Below are positions 25,016 to 33,055 of a stretch of 64,000 bases of DNA, piece by piece. The stretch covers positions 744,001 through 808,000 of the forward strand of contig NZ_CABVIX010000001.1 in NCBI RefSeq assembly GCF_902498185.1. Reading direction: 5' to 3'. Position 1 is the stretch's first letter, and every line of letters begins with the position of its first letter. The notes under the pieces were generated by a model that saw only the letters and a list, made by a program, of their open reading frames with translations, searched no databases and was not told the origin of the DNA. The translations under genes and the position numbers were made by a program. The stretch comes from Pseudomonas fluorescens (GTDB lineage Bacteria; Pseudomonadota; Gammaproteobacteria; Pseudomonadales; Pseudomonadaceae).

Positions 25016-28000
25016 GGCGGGTGCTCAAGCCGCTGCTGCTGACGCTGCTGGCCGTACTGCTGCTGGTGTCCCTGGCCCTTGGCCTGGTTCTGGGCACCCA
25101 GGCGGGCAGCCGCTGGGTGCTCGGGATGGTACCGGGGCTCGAGGTGGACGACTTCAGTGGCCGGCTGGGCGGTCGCTGGCACGCTGGCCAGCTGCGCTGG
25201 ACGCAAGGTGAAACCAGGATCGAGTTACTGGCCCCGCAACTGGACTGGACGCCTGCGTGCCTGCTGCGCTCGACCCTGTGCATCCGCAGGCTCGAGGCCG
25301 AGCGCATCGACATGGCCTTTGCGCCGTCCGCCGAGACGACCGAGAGCAGTCCGTTGCTGCTGCCGTCCTTGCGCCTGCCGCTCGGCATCGAATTGGGCGA
25401 GTTACGCGTCGGACAGCTGCGCCTGGGCGGCAGCGATCTGCTGGGCGACCTGCAACTGGCCGCGCACTGGACGGGCGAGGGCATGCGCATTGACAGCCTG
25501 CACCTCAAGCGCGATGACCTGCAGCTTGATCTGCAAGGCACGTTGCAACCCGAAGGCGATTGGCCGGTGCAGCTCAGTGGCCAGGTACAACTGCCCAAGG
25601 TCGAGGACAAACCGTGGCAGCTCGATCTGCAACTGGCGGGCGAGCTGCAGAAAACCCTGTCCCTCAAGGGCAACAGCAGCGGCTACCTCAATGCGGAACT
25701 CGTGGGCGAAGTCCAAGCGCTGGCAGAACACCTGCCTGCCACCTTGCAGATCCGTGCCGATACCTTCAAGCCCGCCGGAACGCTGCCCGATACCCTCCAG
25801 CTCAACAAGCTGCTGCTCAATGCCAGCGGTGATCTCGACAAAGGCTATGAGCTCAAGGGTTCGGCCAGCCTGCCAGCCGAGCAAGCGCCGATCGCCTTGG
25901 TCCTTGCCGGCCGGGTGGACGCCAAGGGTGCGCAGGTCGCAGGCCTTGACCTGACCGCCAGCGAGCAGCAGCGGCTCAAGCTGCAGGCCAGTGCCGATTG
26001 GCAGCAAGGCCTGAGCGCTGATGCGACGATCGACTGGCTGGATTTCCCCTGGCTGCGACTGTATCCGCTCGAAGAAGCCCCACAGGTCAACCTGCGGCGC
26101 TTCAATGCCCAGGTGAAATACCGTGACGGCAATTACCAGGGCAACTTCAAGGGCGATCTCGACGGACCTGCGGGTGCCTTCAGCGTCGCGAGTCCGTTCG
26201 ATGGCGACCTGACCCAGGTCCGCTTGCCGCAACTGGCGTTGACCGCCGGACAGGGCAAGGCCGCTGGCAGTGTTGCCGTACGTTTTGCCGACCAGCTTGC
26301 CTGGGACCTCGACCTGCAGCTGTCGGCGCTCGATCCGGCCTACTGGGTAGCCGAGCTCCCCGGCACTCTGGCCGGGCCGCTGCGCAGCAAGGGCGAAATG
26401 AAAAACGAACAATTGACCCTGGATGCCCAGCTCGATCTCAAAGGGCGCCTGCGCGGGCAACCGGCCGTGTTCAAGGTCGAGGCAGACGGTGCAGGGCAGA
26501 ACTGGACCCTTGGCACGCTGGCGGTGCAGCTGGGCGACAACCGGATTACCGGCAGCGGCAGCCTGCAGCAGCGGCTGGCCGGCCGTGTCGATCTTGACCT
26601 GCCACGGCTTGGCCAGCTCTGGCCACGCTTGCAAGGACAGGTCAAGGGCCGCCTGGATGTGGCGGGTACCCTGGACAAGCCCGAAGGCACCATGACCCTG
26701 AAGGGCCAGCAGTTGGCCCAGGGCGAAAACCGCGTGCAGATCGTAAGCCTCGACGCCGGGCTCGACAACGCTCAGCGGGGAGTACTCGCGTTGAAAGTCG
26801 GCAACATCCGCCTGGGCGAGACCAGCCTGGGCGACTTGCTCGCCACCGGCAAGGGAAACATCCGCCAGCAGGCCATGACGCTGGCGTTGAACGGCCCGCA
26901 GCTCAAGGTCGACGTCGCTCTGGACGGCACTCTGGACAAAGGCGACTGGCGTGGACGTCTGGCCACCGGGCGTATTCGTGCTGGTGGTCAGGACTGGCAG
27001 CTGCAGGCGCCGGCCAAATTGCAGCGCCTGGCCAGCGGCCAGCTGGACTTCGGTGCCCATTGCTGGCGCTCGGGGCAGGCCAGCCTGTGTGGCGAAGACC
27101 AGCGCCTGGCCCCGGATCCACGCCTGCGCTATCACCTCAAGCAGTTCCCGATCGAGAGCCTGGCCCAATGGATGCCCAAGGACTTCGCCTGGAAAGGGAG
27201 GCTCAATGCCGACGTCAACCTCGACATTCCGGCCAGCGGCCCCAAGGGTACCTTCATGATCGACGCCAGTGGCGGCACCTTGCGCATGCGTGACAAGGAC
27301 CGCTGGCTGGACTTCCCTTACCAGACCCTGCGTGTGGACAGTACGCTTACCCCGCGCCGGGTCGACACCCGTCTGGCGTTCCGCGGCGAAGGCCTGGGCG
27401 AGCTGACGCTGAACACGCGCATCGATCCGGTGGCCGACAGCAAGCCAATCTCCGGCGACTTCCGCCTGGCCGGCCTTGACTTGTCGATCGCCCGGCCGTT
27501 CGTGCCGATGGTCGAGCGGCTGACCGGGCAGCTCAACGGCAGCGGCCAGTTGTCCGGTACCTTGATGGCACCGCAGGTCAACGGCAGCCTCAATCTCACC
27601 GGTGGCGAGGTCAGCGGCGGCGAGTTGCCGGTCAGTCTGCAAGACCTTTCGCTGCAGGCGCTGATCGCAGGCGAGCAGATCCAGCTCAATGGTGGCTGGC
27701 GCAGTGGTACCGCCGGACGTGGCCAGCTGGGTGGCAGCATCACCTGGGGTCAGGCCCTGGCTGTCGACTTGCGTTTGCGGGGCCAGCAACTGCCGGTCAC
27801 CGTCGAGCCCTACGCAGAGCTGGAGGTCGCTCCCGATCTCAATATCCGCCTGATCGACAACAAGCTCGCGGTCACCGGCAAGGTGCTGGTGCCCAAGGGC
27901 AAGATCATCGTACGTGAACTGCCGCCCTCGACGGTCAAGGTGTCCGAAGACACGGTGATCGTCGGTCACCAGACCGAGGAAGGCACGCCGCCAATGGCCA

Positions 28001-28686
28001 TGGCCATGGATATCGACGTCGAAGTGGGCCAGGAGCGGCTGTCGTTCAGCGGTTTCGGCCTGACAGCCAACCTGCTCGGACAGGTGCACATCGGCGACAA
28101 CATGGATACCCGCGGCGAACTCCGGCTGGCCGACGGGCGTTACCGTGCCTATGGCCAGCGCCTGACCATTCGCCGTGCGCGGCTGCTGTTCGCCGGTCCC
28201 ATCGCCCAGCCGTACCTGGACATCGAGGCGATTCGCCAGGTCGATGACGTGACCGCCGGGATCCGCCTGAGCGGCAGTGCCGAGCAACCGACCACCCAGA
28301 TCTTCGCGGAGCCGGCCATGAGCCAGGAGCAGGCGCTGTCCTACCTGGTGCTGGGCAGGCCGCTGGGCACCACCGGTGAGGACAACAACATGCTCGCGCA
28401 AGCAGCGCTCGGCCTGGGACTGGCGGGCAGCGCCGGGATCACTGGCAGCCTGGCCACGAACCTGGGCATCGAGGATTTCCAGCTCGACACCGAAGGCAGC
28501 GGCAACACCACCAGCGTGGTGGCCAGCGGCAACCTGACCGAGAAACTCAGCTTGCGTTATGGGGTGGGGGTGTTCGAGCCAGCCAATACCATTGCCTTGC
28601 GCTACAAGCTGAGCAAGAAGGTCTACCTGGAAGCAGCCAGTGGCGTGGCCAGTTCGCTGGATATCTTCTACAAGCGCGATTTCTGA
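25012..28686 (+). CDS. tamB: Translocation and assembly module inner-membrane protein TamB
   Basis: 1224 residues, starting at a GTG overlapping the tamA stop (GTGA). One N-terminal membrane anchor (LLLTLLAVLLLVSLALGLVLG) is followed by a very long periplasmic beta-taco of repeating amphipathic strands, seen as alternating L/V-x-L/V segments. The C-terminal DUF490/TamB domain includes VPKGKIIVRELPPSTVKVSEDTVIV and SYLVLGRPLG, ending YKLSKKVYLEAASGVASSLDIFYKRDF. Known function is to bridge the periplasm to TamA and carry phospholipids or nascent outer-membrane proteins. A strong hairpin follows. Confidence 0.93.
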   Translation: MRRVLKPLLLTLLAVLLLVSLALGLVLGTQAGSRWVLGMVPGLEVDDFSGRLGGRWHAGQLRWTQGETRIELLAPQLDWTPACLLRSTLCIRRLEAERIDMAFAPSAETTESSPLLLPSLRLPLGIELGELRVGQLRLGGSDLLGDLQLAAHWTGEGMRIDSLHLKRDDLQLDLQGTLQPEGDWPVQLSGQVQLPKVEDKPWQLDLQLAGELQKTLSLKGNSSGYLNAELVGEVQALAEHLPATLQIRADTFKPAGTLPDTLQLNKLLLNASGDLDKGYELKGSASLPAEQAPIALVLAGRVDAKGAQVAGLDLTASEQQRLKLQASADWQQGLSADATIDWLDFPWLRLYPLEEAPQVNLRRFNAQVKYRDGNYQGNFKGDLDGPAGAFSVASPFDGDLTQVRLPQLALTAGQGKAAGSVAVRFADQLAWDLDLQLSALDPAYWVAELPGTLAGPLRSKGEMKNEQLTLDAQLDLKGRLRGQPAVFKVEADGAGQNWTLGTLAVQLGDNRITGSGSLQQRLAGRVDLDLPRLGQLWPRLQGQVKGRLDVAGTLDKPEGTMTLKGQQLAQGENRVQIVSLDAGLDNAQRGVLALKVGNIRLGETSLGDLLATGKGNIRQQAMTLALNGPQLKVDVALDGTLDKGDWRGRLATGRIRAGGQDWQLQAPAKLQRLASGQLDFGAHCWRSGQASLCGEDQRLAPDPRLRYHLKQFPIESLAQWMPKDFAWKGRLNADVNLDIPASGPKGTFMIDASGGTLRMRDKDRWLDFPYQTLRVDSTLTPRRVDTRLAFRGEGLGELTLNTRIDPVADSKPISGDFRLAGLDLSIARPFVPMVERLTGQLNGSGQLSGTLMAPQVNGSLNLTGGEVSGGELPVSLQDLSLQALIAGEQIQLNGGWRSGTAGRGQLGGSITWGQALAVDLRLRGQQLPVTVEPYAELEVAPDLNIRLIDNKLAVTGKVLVPKGKIIVRELPPSTVKVSEDTVIVGHQTEEGTPPMAMAMDIDVEVGQERLSFSGFGLTANLLGQVHIGDNMDTRGELRLADGRYRAYGQRLTIRRARLLFAGPIAQPYLDIEAIRQVDDVTAGIRLSGSAEQPTTQIFAEPAMSQEQALSYLVLGRPLGTTGEDNNMLAQAALGLGLAGSAGITGSLATNLGIEDFQLDTEGSGNTTSVVASGNLTEKLSLRYGVGVFEPANTIALRYKLSKKVYLEAASGVASSLDIFYKRDF

Positions 28687-28711
28687 TCCGCGTTGAACTT
28701 GAGCTTGTCCA

Positions 28712-28744
28712 GACGCCCCTTTGCAGGCTGCATGAAGGGGCGTC
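28712..28744 (+). terminator. tamB terminator hairpin
   Basis: GACGCCCCTT and AAGGGGCGTC form a perfect 10-bp stem around a 13-base loop, 25 bp after the tamB stop. The T-run is weak. Confidence 0.55.
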
Positions 28745-28879
28745 GCCTTGTCAAAGCGGCCATGATCGAGGCTTGCATCCAATCGCCCATACGTGCAAGG
28801 CTAAAAAGAGTCCCGGTAACTTCACAGGAAACAAAGCACCTTATGCTTGGAATCACACGTATCCATCGCTACTTGCGCT

Positions 28880-28909
28880 CACTGTCTGCACATCAAGTCG
28901 CAGACAGTG
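28880..28909. repeat. Inverted repeat upstream of the mannitol gene
   Basis: CACTGTCTGC, ten bases, GCAGACAGTG: perfect arms with dyad symmetry, about 220 bp before the start codon. Either an operator or an RNA stem-loop. No known consensus recognised. Confidence 0.4.
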
Positions 28910-29131
28910 GGCGTGAAGTTGAACTCCAACAAGCCTTTCGCATTGCCTCGAAGCTCGCAAACTTCCTCTGTACTCCCCGCCCAGTCCCGCCTTACCTCTA
29001 CGTGCCGCCGGTGCGTGGCCCTGCCAGTCGTATACCCCCTACCTGACGGCTCTTGCTGTCGTTGTTTCGCAGTGCTCGCTGGTATGTATTTTGAAGGCGA
29101 GAGAGTTCACGAAATCAAAGGGTGTCATCCG

Positions 29132-31288
29132 ATGATCTTTTTTCAGGGCAAAAGAATTTTCAGCGCTATTTTCGACATGGACGGAACCATGTTCGATACC
29201 GAGCGCCTGCGTTTCAAGACGTTGAAACAAGCTTCCATGGAAATCTTCGGCAAGGCGTTGAGCGAACAGACGTTGATTGGTTCGCTGGGCCTGAGCGCGA
29301 AGAAGGCCGAAGCACTTGCCAAGGCGCACAACGGTGAAGACTTTCCTTACGCGCAGATTCGCAAGCGCGCCGATGAGTTGGAGCTGGAACATGTGCGCAA
29401 TCATGGCGTGCCGATCAAGGCCGGCTTGCTGGAAGTACTGGAACGGCTACGCAAGTCTGGCTTGACGATGGCAGTCGCCACTTCCAGTCGCCGGGCCATT
29501 GCCGAGGAGTACTTGATCAACGCCAATGTGCTCAAGTATTTCGATATCACCGTCTGTGGCGATGAAGTCAGCCAAGGTAAACCCCATCCCGAGATATTCC
29601 TGCGTGCAGCGCGTGCGCTCAATCGCGAGCCAGGCCAATGCTTCATGGTCGAAGACTCGGAAAACGGCATGCTTTCGGCAATACGAGCCGAAGGGCAGGC
29701 GATTCTGATCGAAGACATCAAGCCGCCGGCGCCGGAGGTCAAGGCTGGCGCGCTCAAGGCCTACCGCAGCATGAATGAATTCCTGGCCGACTTGAGCGAG
29801 TGCGTTTCTGATCTGGGCACGCCAGAGCTCAATGAACCGTTTCCTTCCTCGCTGAACCAGTTTCGTGTTGGCATCCATGGTTTCGGGGCCATTGGTGGCG
29901 GTTACCTGACCCAGGTGTTTTCCCATTGGGATGGTTATACCCGGCCGTGTGAAATCATTGCCGCGACCCGTTCTCGCATGCTGAGGGAGACCGTCTCGGC
30001 GCTTGGCCGTTACAGCGTGCGTTACGGGGCGACGTCGTTCGACCAGACGATCGAGAATGTTCGCATGATCGACATGGACGATGATGCCGCGGTCATCGAC
30101 ATGTACAACGTTGCTGAAATCATCGGGCTGAGTCTGCCCGAGCAGGCTATCCGCAAACAGGCCCAGGTCATCGCCATGGGTCTGCTGCGACGCTTCGAGC
30201 ACAGTGGCCGCGATCTGACCATTCTGATTGTACTGAACAAGATTGGCGGCGCTGCGTTCGTGCGCCTGCATGTACAGGCAGAACTCGAGCTGCTGTGTCC
30301 GCCAGATATCAGCAAGCAGATATTGCAGAAGACCCACTTCGCCGAAACGGTGGTCAGCCGCATCGTTTCGAAGATCAGCAATGATGCGCTGCTTCGACAA
30401 CTGCGTATCAAGTCCCAGATGTTCCAGAACAGTCTCGAAGACGAACCTGCGGTGGCCAGTAAGCCATCGACGCCGCCACCTGAATACGAACGTCTGATCG
30501 GGCGGTTCAGGCCCTTTGCGCAGTCCAGCAGCGCGATGAGCCAACTGCATCTGATCCTGTTCAACAGTGAACCCGACATGCCACTGTATGTAGAGCGCGG
30601 AAGCGACCTGCTGGAACGTCTGCGCCAGGTGAAAACGGTCACGGACATCGCTCAGATTCAAACCATAAAGAACCGGCTGTGGAATGGTCCACATGCCATC
30701 ATCGCCTGGTACGCGAGCCTGCTGGGCTATGACTGGGTAGGGCAGGGCATGGGAGATGCTCGAGTGAGTGCGCTGGCCGAGCGCTTGATCAGCCAGGAAG
30801 TCGCGCCCGCACTGATCGCTGAAAATGCCCATATGTCAGAGGCGGTCAGCAGTTTTGCCGATACCTTCTTGGAACGCTGCAGAACGTCCTTCAAAGATCC
30901 TTGCGCCCGTGTAGGGCGCGATCCGTTGCGCAAACTGCAACGCAACGAGCGCATCCTGAGCAGCATCGATCTTGCACGCAAGCATGGCATCCAGACGCCT
31001 GCGCTGGCCTTCGGGGCAGCCCTTGCCGTTCACTATGCGCTGCGTTGCAGCGACAGCAAGCATCTGGAGGCCCAAATGATAAAGCGGTTGTACAAGGACA
31101 ACGGTGGGAACGTGGAGGCCGTGCTGACTCATAACGGCGAGTACAATGGCAGGCCTTATCCGGGAATGGACCCGATCGACGACTCGGAACTGATCGACAC
31201 GATTTCAGGTAATTTCCGGCAACTGCAGGAGGCAGGGTCAAGCAATTGGGCGGCTCCGTTTGCGGTGGAAAACAGATCGTCGCATTAA
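29132..31288 (+). CDS. mtlD: HAD phosphatase/mannitol-1-phosphate dehydrogenase fusion
   Basis: 718 residues, two enzymes in one chain. N-terminal HAD phosphatase (about 1-215): motif I DMDGT with Asp15 and Asp17, motif III Lys150 in GKPHPEIF, motif IV VEDSENG with Asp175. C-terminal polyol dehydrogenase: Rossmann GFGAIGGG (250-257) and the long-chain polyol dehydrogenase motif K-x4-N-x2-H at Lys513, Asn518, His521 (KNRLWNGPH). Acinetobacter MtlD has the same fusion and makes mannitol from fructose-6-phosphate during salt stress; by analogy this enzyme does both steps. The start ATG 29132 has a weak AAAGGG site; upstream in-frame sequence looks non-coding. Monocistronic. Confidence 0.82.
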   Translation: MIFFQGKRIFSAIFDMDGTMFDTERLRFKTLKQASMEIFGKALSEQTLIGSLGLSAKKAEALAKAHNGEDFPYAQIRKRADELELEHVRNHGVPIKAGLLEVLERLRKSGLTMAVATSSRRAIAEEYLINANVLKYFDITVCGDEVSQGKPHPEIFLRAARALNREPGQCFMVEDSENGMLSAIRAEGQAILIEDIKPPAPEVKAGALKAYRSMNEFLADLSECVSDLGTPELNEPFPSSLNQFRVGIHGFGAIGGGYLTQVFSHWDGYTRPCEIIAATRSRMLRETVSALGRYSVRYGATSFDQTIENVRMIDMDDDAAVIDMYNVAEIIGLSLPEQAIRKQAQVIAMGLLRRFEHSGRDLTILIVLNKIGGAAFVRLHVQAELELLCPPDISKQILQKTHFAETVVSRIVSKISNDALLRQLRIKSQMFQNSLEDEPAVASKPSTPPPEYERLIGRFRPFAQSSSAMSQLHLILFNSEPDMPLYVERGSDLLERLRQVKTVTDIAQIQTIKNRLWNGPHAIIAWYASLLGYDWVGQGMGDARVSALAERLISQEVAPALIAENAHMSEAVSSFADTFLERCRTSFKDPCARVGRDPLRKLQRNERILSSIDLARKHGIQTPALAFGAALAVHYALRCSDSKHLEAQMIKRLYKDNGGNVEAVLTHNGEYNGRPYPGMDPIDDSELIDTISGNFRQLQEAGSSNWAAPFAVENRSSH

Positions 31289-31296
31289 GTCCACTC

Positions 31297-31355
31297 GCCT
31301 ATATTGGGTCGACGTCTGGCAGTTATTTACCGACCGCTATCGACTCAATATAGGC
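31297..31355. repeat. Long inverted repeat after mtlD
   Basis: GCCTATATTGGGTCG (31297-31311) and CGACTCAATATAGGC (31341-31355) pair over 15 positions with one mismatch; 29 bp lie between. It starts 9 bp after the mtlD stop. It could be the transcription terminator of mtlD, a regulator site pair, or a trace of a mobile element. Confidence 0.5.
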
Positions 31356-31459
31356 AGATTTCAAACCATTCATTCTCGTAACCGCTGTCACATGCATGAG
31401 GGGCGAGCGGGAGTGCGTGTTGTTTCATTGTTGGTGGAACAACTTGTCCAGGTTGAAGC

Positions 31460-31828
31460 CTACTCCTGCCGTCGAATATTACCTATCTGCCGCAAACTCA
31501 ATCCGTACTTGTCTGCCAACAGGCTGCGGGAAAGCCCATTGGCACTCTCCAGCTGGATCTGCTGGTTGCGTAGCTGTCGCAGGAAGTGATCGGCCTTGGG
31601 TATCTCCAGCGCCATGCCAGCAAAGCGCTTGATCAAGGCGTCAAGGGCGTCGGGCGGGAGAACCTCCACCAGCCGGGTGCGCTCGCGGTGCTTGGGTATG
31701 TATTTGGGCCGCCCGCCGTAGGCGCAGGTCAGGCGGTAGGCGTTCTCGATGCCGATGCACTCGATCAGCGACTGCAGCGAGTGAGGCAGTTGCGCGACAT
31801 CGATGCGGGTGAGGTCATGCAGTTCCAT
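31460..31828 (-). CDS. Mor-family transcriptional activator-like protein (orphan)
   Basis: 122 residues. Residues about 18-60 (LIECIGIENAYRLTCAYGGRPKYIPK) and the C-terminal helix-turn-helix (100-120, SRSLLADKYGLSLRQIGNIRR) match the Mor/C family, the middle-operon activators of phage Mu. A GGGAG site precedes the ATG. There are no other Mu-like genes nearby, so this is either a domesticated regulator or a phage remnant. Its target is unknown. It converges with mtlD and has a 423-bp gene-free region upstream. Confidence 0.7.
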   Translation of the reverse strand: MELHDLTRIDVAQLPHSLQSLIECIGIENAYRLTCAYGGRPKYIPKHRERTRLVEVLPPDALDALIKRFAGMALEIPKADHFLRQLRNQQIQLESANGLSRSLLADKYGLSLRQIGNIRRQE

Positions 31829-32251
31829 GGTGACTCCCTGGGGCGAGGGTAAGGCAACGCAGTGCCCGGACTTCCGTGCCGAGCGTTGAAAGCCATCACG
31901 CTTCGAGCTGTGAAATGGCTTCAGTCGATTCTCGACCAGCGGCTCTTTTCGTGACTAGGGGCCAAGCGAACCGGCACATGTAGCCTTATTGATCGACGTT
32001 GTGAGAGCAGCGTGTACCGCCTGCGTAGGACTTCCCCACATTCGTCCCCTGGAGGCCCTTGAATGCACCGCGCCCCAATGTGCCTGGCCTGCGCTGATTC
32101 GCCTACCCATAACTCATGGCAGGGGAGTCAAGGCTGGCAGCGCTCACGGGCAGCCAGGCAGCGGGAAATGCTCCGCGGCAGGGGAGTGGCGTTGTATGAT
32201 GGCGACGGTTCGAAACGAGCCTTTTGTCCCTGATGTCGCAAGGAATTTTCG
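31829..32251. other. Intergenic region, 423 bp, between the Mor-like gene and a small membrane-protein gene
   Basis: No credible coding frame. It must contain divergent promoters for both neighbours. I found no strong palindrome, no terminator and no recognised RNA family. A small RNA cannot be excluded. Confidence 0.45.
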
Positions 32252-32440
32252 ATGACACACGTGCAGCGCCTGAAATACTCCGTCCTGATCATCCTGGTGG
32301 TACTGGGCATCATGCTTGGTCTGTCCCACCTGCAAAAACAGGGGACGATCAGCGAACAGACCTTCCAGTACATCGCGATAGCCGTTGCGGTCATCGTGGT
32401 GGTGATCAACGGTCTGCTGCGGCGCAAGGTAAAACCCTGA
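32252..32440 (+). CDS. Small membrane protein (62 aa, two transmembrane helices)
   Basis: 62 residues. Two hydrophobic helices (about 9-27, LKYSVLIILVVLGIMLGL; 40-55, YIAIAVAVIVVVINGLL) are joined by a short polar loop (SHLQKQGTISEQTFQ); the end RRKVKP is basic and likely cytoplasmic. AAGGAA lies about eight bases before the ATG. No named family known to me. A bidirectional hairpin follows. Confidence 0.65.
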   Translation: MTHVQRLKYSVLIILVVLGIMLGLSHLQKQGTISEQTFQYIAIAVAVIVVVINGLLRRKVKP

Positions 32441-32453
32441 GGCCCTCAGGGCA

Positions 32454-32473
32454 TGGCCGGCGTCCGCCGGCCA
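32454..32473. terminator. Bidirectional hairpin between convergent genes
   Basis: TGGCCGGCG, loop TC, CGCCGGCCA: a 9-bp perfect stem between the stops of the small membrane-protein gene (32440) and the winged-helix gene (32479). Confidence 0.6.
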
Positions 32474-32478
32474 GTCTT

Positions 32479-32853
32479 TCAGCGCGAGGAAGGCTGCTCC
32501 AGCACTGCCCGGGCTTGAGGGTTCAAGCTGTAGCACTTGTCGCTGCCCAGGCTGATGACGCCCTCGGCGCACAGGCGCTTGAGCACCTCGCGTACGCTTA
32601 GAAACGAAAGCGGGATGTCCAGCTGCTCAAGTTGCGTGTGCACCCCCCGCACGCCGATGCTGCGCCCGTTGCGGCCAGCGTTGTGCAACGCATCGATGAC
32701 CTTCAGGCGAATCAGGCTGGTGCGCAGGCCGTACACCCGCAACAGCTCCCGAATCTGTTCGTTGCCGACCCGCTCATCAAGGCTGGCGGGCTGCTGTGTC
32801 CTGGGCGCGGTGGGGCATTCGCCGGCCTCTGGTGCAGCTTGAGAGTTGTACAT
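32479..32853 (-). CDS. Small winged-helix (Fur N-domain-like) protein
   Basis: 124 residues from ATG 32853, placed nine bases after AAGGAG; a much longer in-frame reading is a shadow of the upstream region. Residues about 35-118 look like a winged helix: ELLRVYGLRTSLIRLKVIDALHNAG, then SVREVLKRLCAEGVISL as recognition helix and wing. The first helices resemble the Fur DNA-binding domain, but the His-rich metal-binding and dimerisation domain is absent. It is divergent from pvdQ, a pyoverdine gene. Role unknown; a DNA-binding regulator is inferred. Confidence 0.6.
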   Translation of the reverse strand: MYNSQAAPEAGECPTAPRTQQPASLDERVGNEQIRELLRVYGLRTSLIRLKVIDALHNAGRNGRSIGVRGVHTQLEQLDIPLSFLSVREVLKRLCAEGVISLGSDKCYSLNPQARAVLEQPSSR

Positions 32854-32995
32854 GTGAATGCTCCTTTTCGTGGACTGTCCCGAAGAAACGGTGAGGGCCT
32901 CACTTATTAAGACGAATGAGCACCCGAAAACTGCAGTGCCGGGTGAAAATAATTCGCCACTCCCTTTCCAAGACGTCCGGGCCGTGTCTTTTGCG

Positions 32996-33019
32996 TAAAA
33001 TTTCCTGTCTGGTTTTCGT
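32996..33019 (+). promoter_or_regulatory. PvdS-type (IS box) promoter of pvdQ
   Basis: TAAAA (32996-33000), 16 bp, CGT (33017-33019), one base off the iron-starvation sigma consensus TAAAT-N16-CGT. It would start transcription near 33027, which fits the GTG start codon at 33056 and not the upstream ATG at 33029. Confidence 0.5.
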
Positions 33020-33055
33020 CTGGTCGGGATGACCCTTGAATCCGCAGGAGTGCCC

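Larger units (their letters stand above)
28687..29131. other. Intergenic region, 445 bp, between tamB and the mannitol gene
   Basis: No credible gene. It holds the tamB terminator hairpin (28712-28744), a perfect 10-bp inverted repeat CACTGTCTGC/GCAGACAGTG with a 10-base loop (28880-28909), and a pyrimidine-rich leader before the next start codon. The long leader would fit regulated (for example osmotic) expression, but no named box is visible. Confidence 0.5.

Noticed and set aside
25402..28782. Very long antisense open frame opposite tamB (over 1100 codons)
   Set aside because: It lacks recognisable domains and arises from the GC-rich codon bias of tamB, which has all expected TamB features.
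31460..31828. Prophage remnant
   Set aside because: Only the Mor-like gene is present; no integrase, structural or lysis genes in the window, so a prophage call is not supported.
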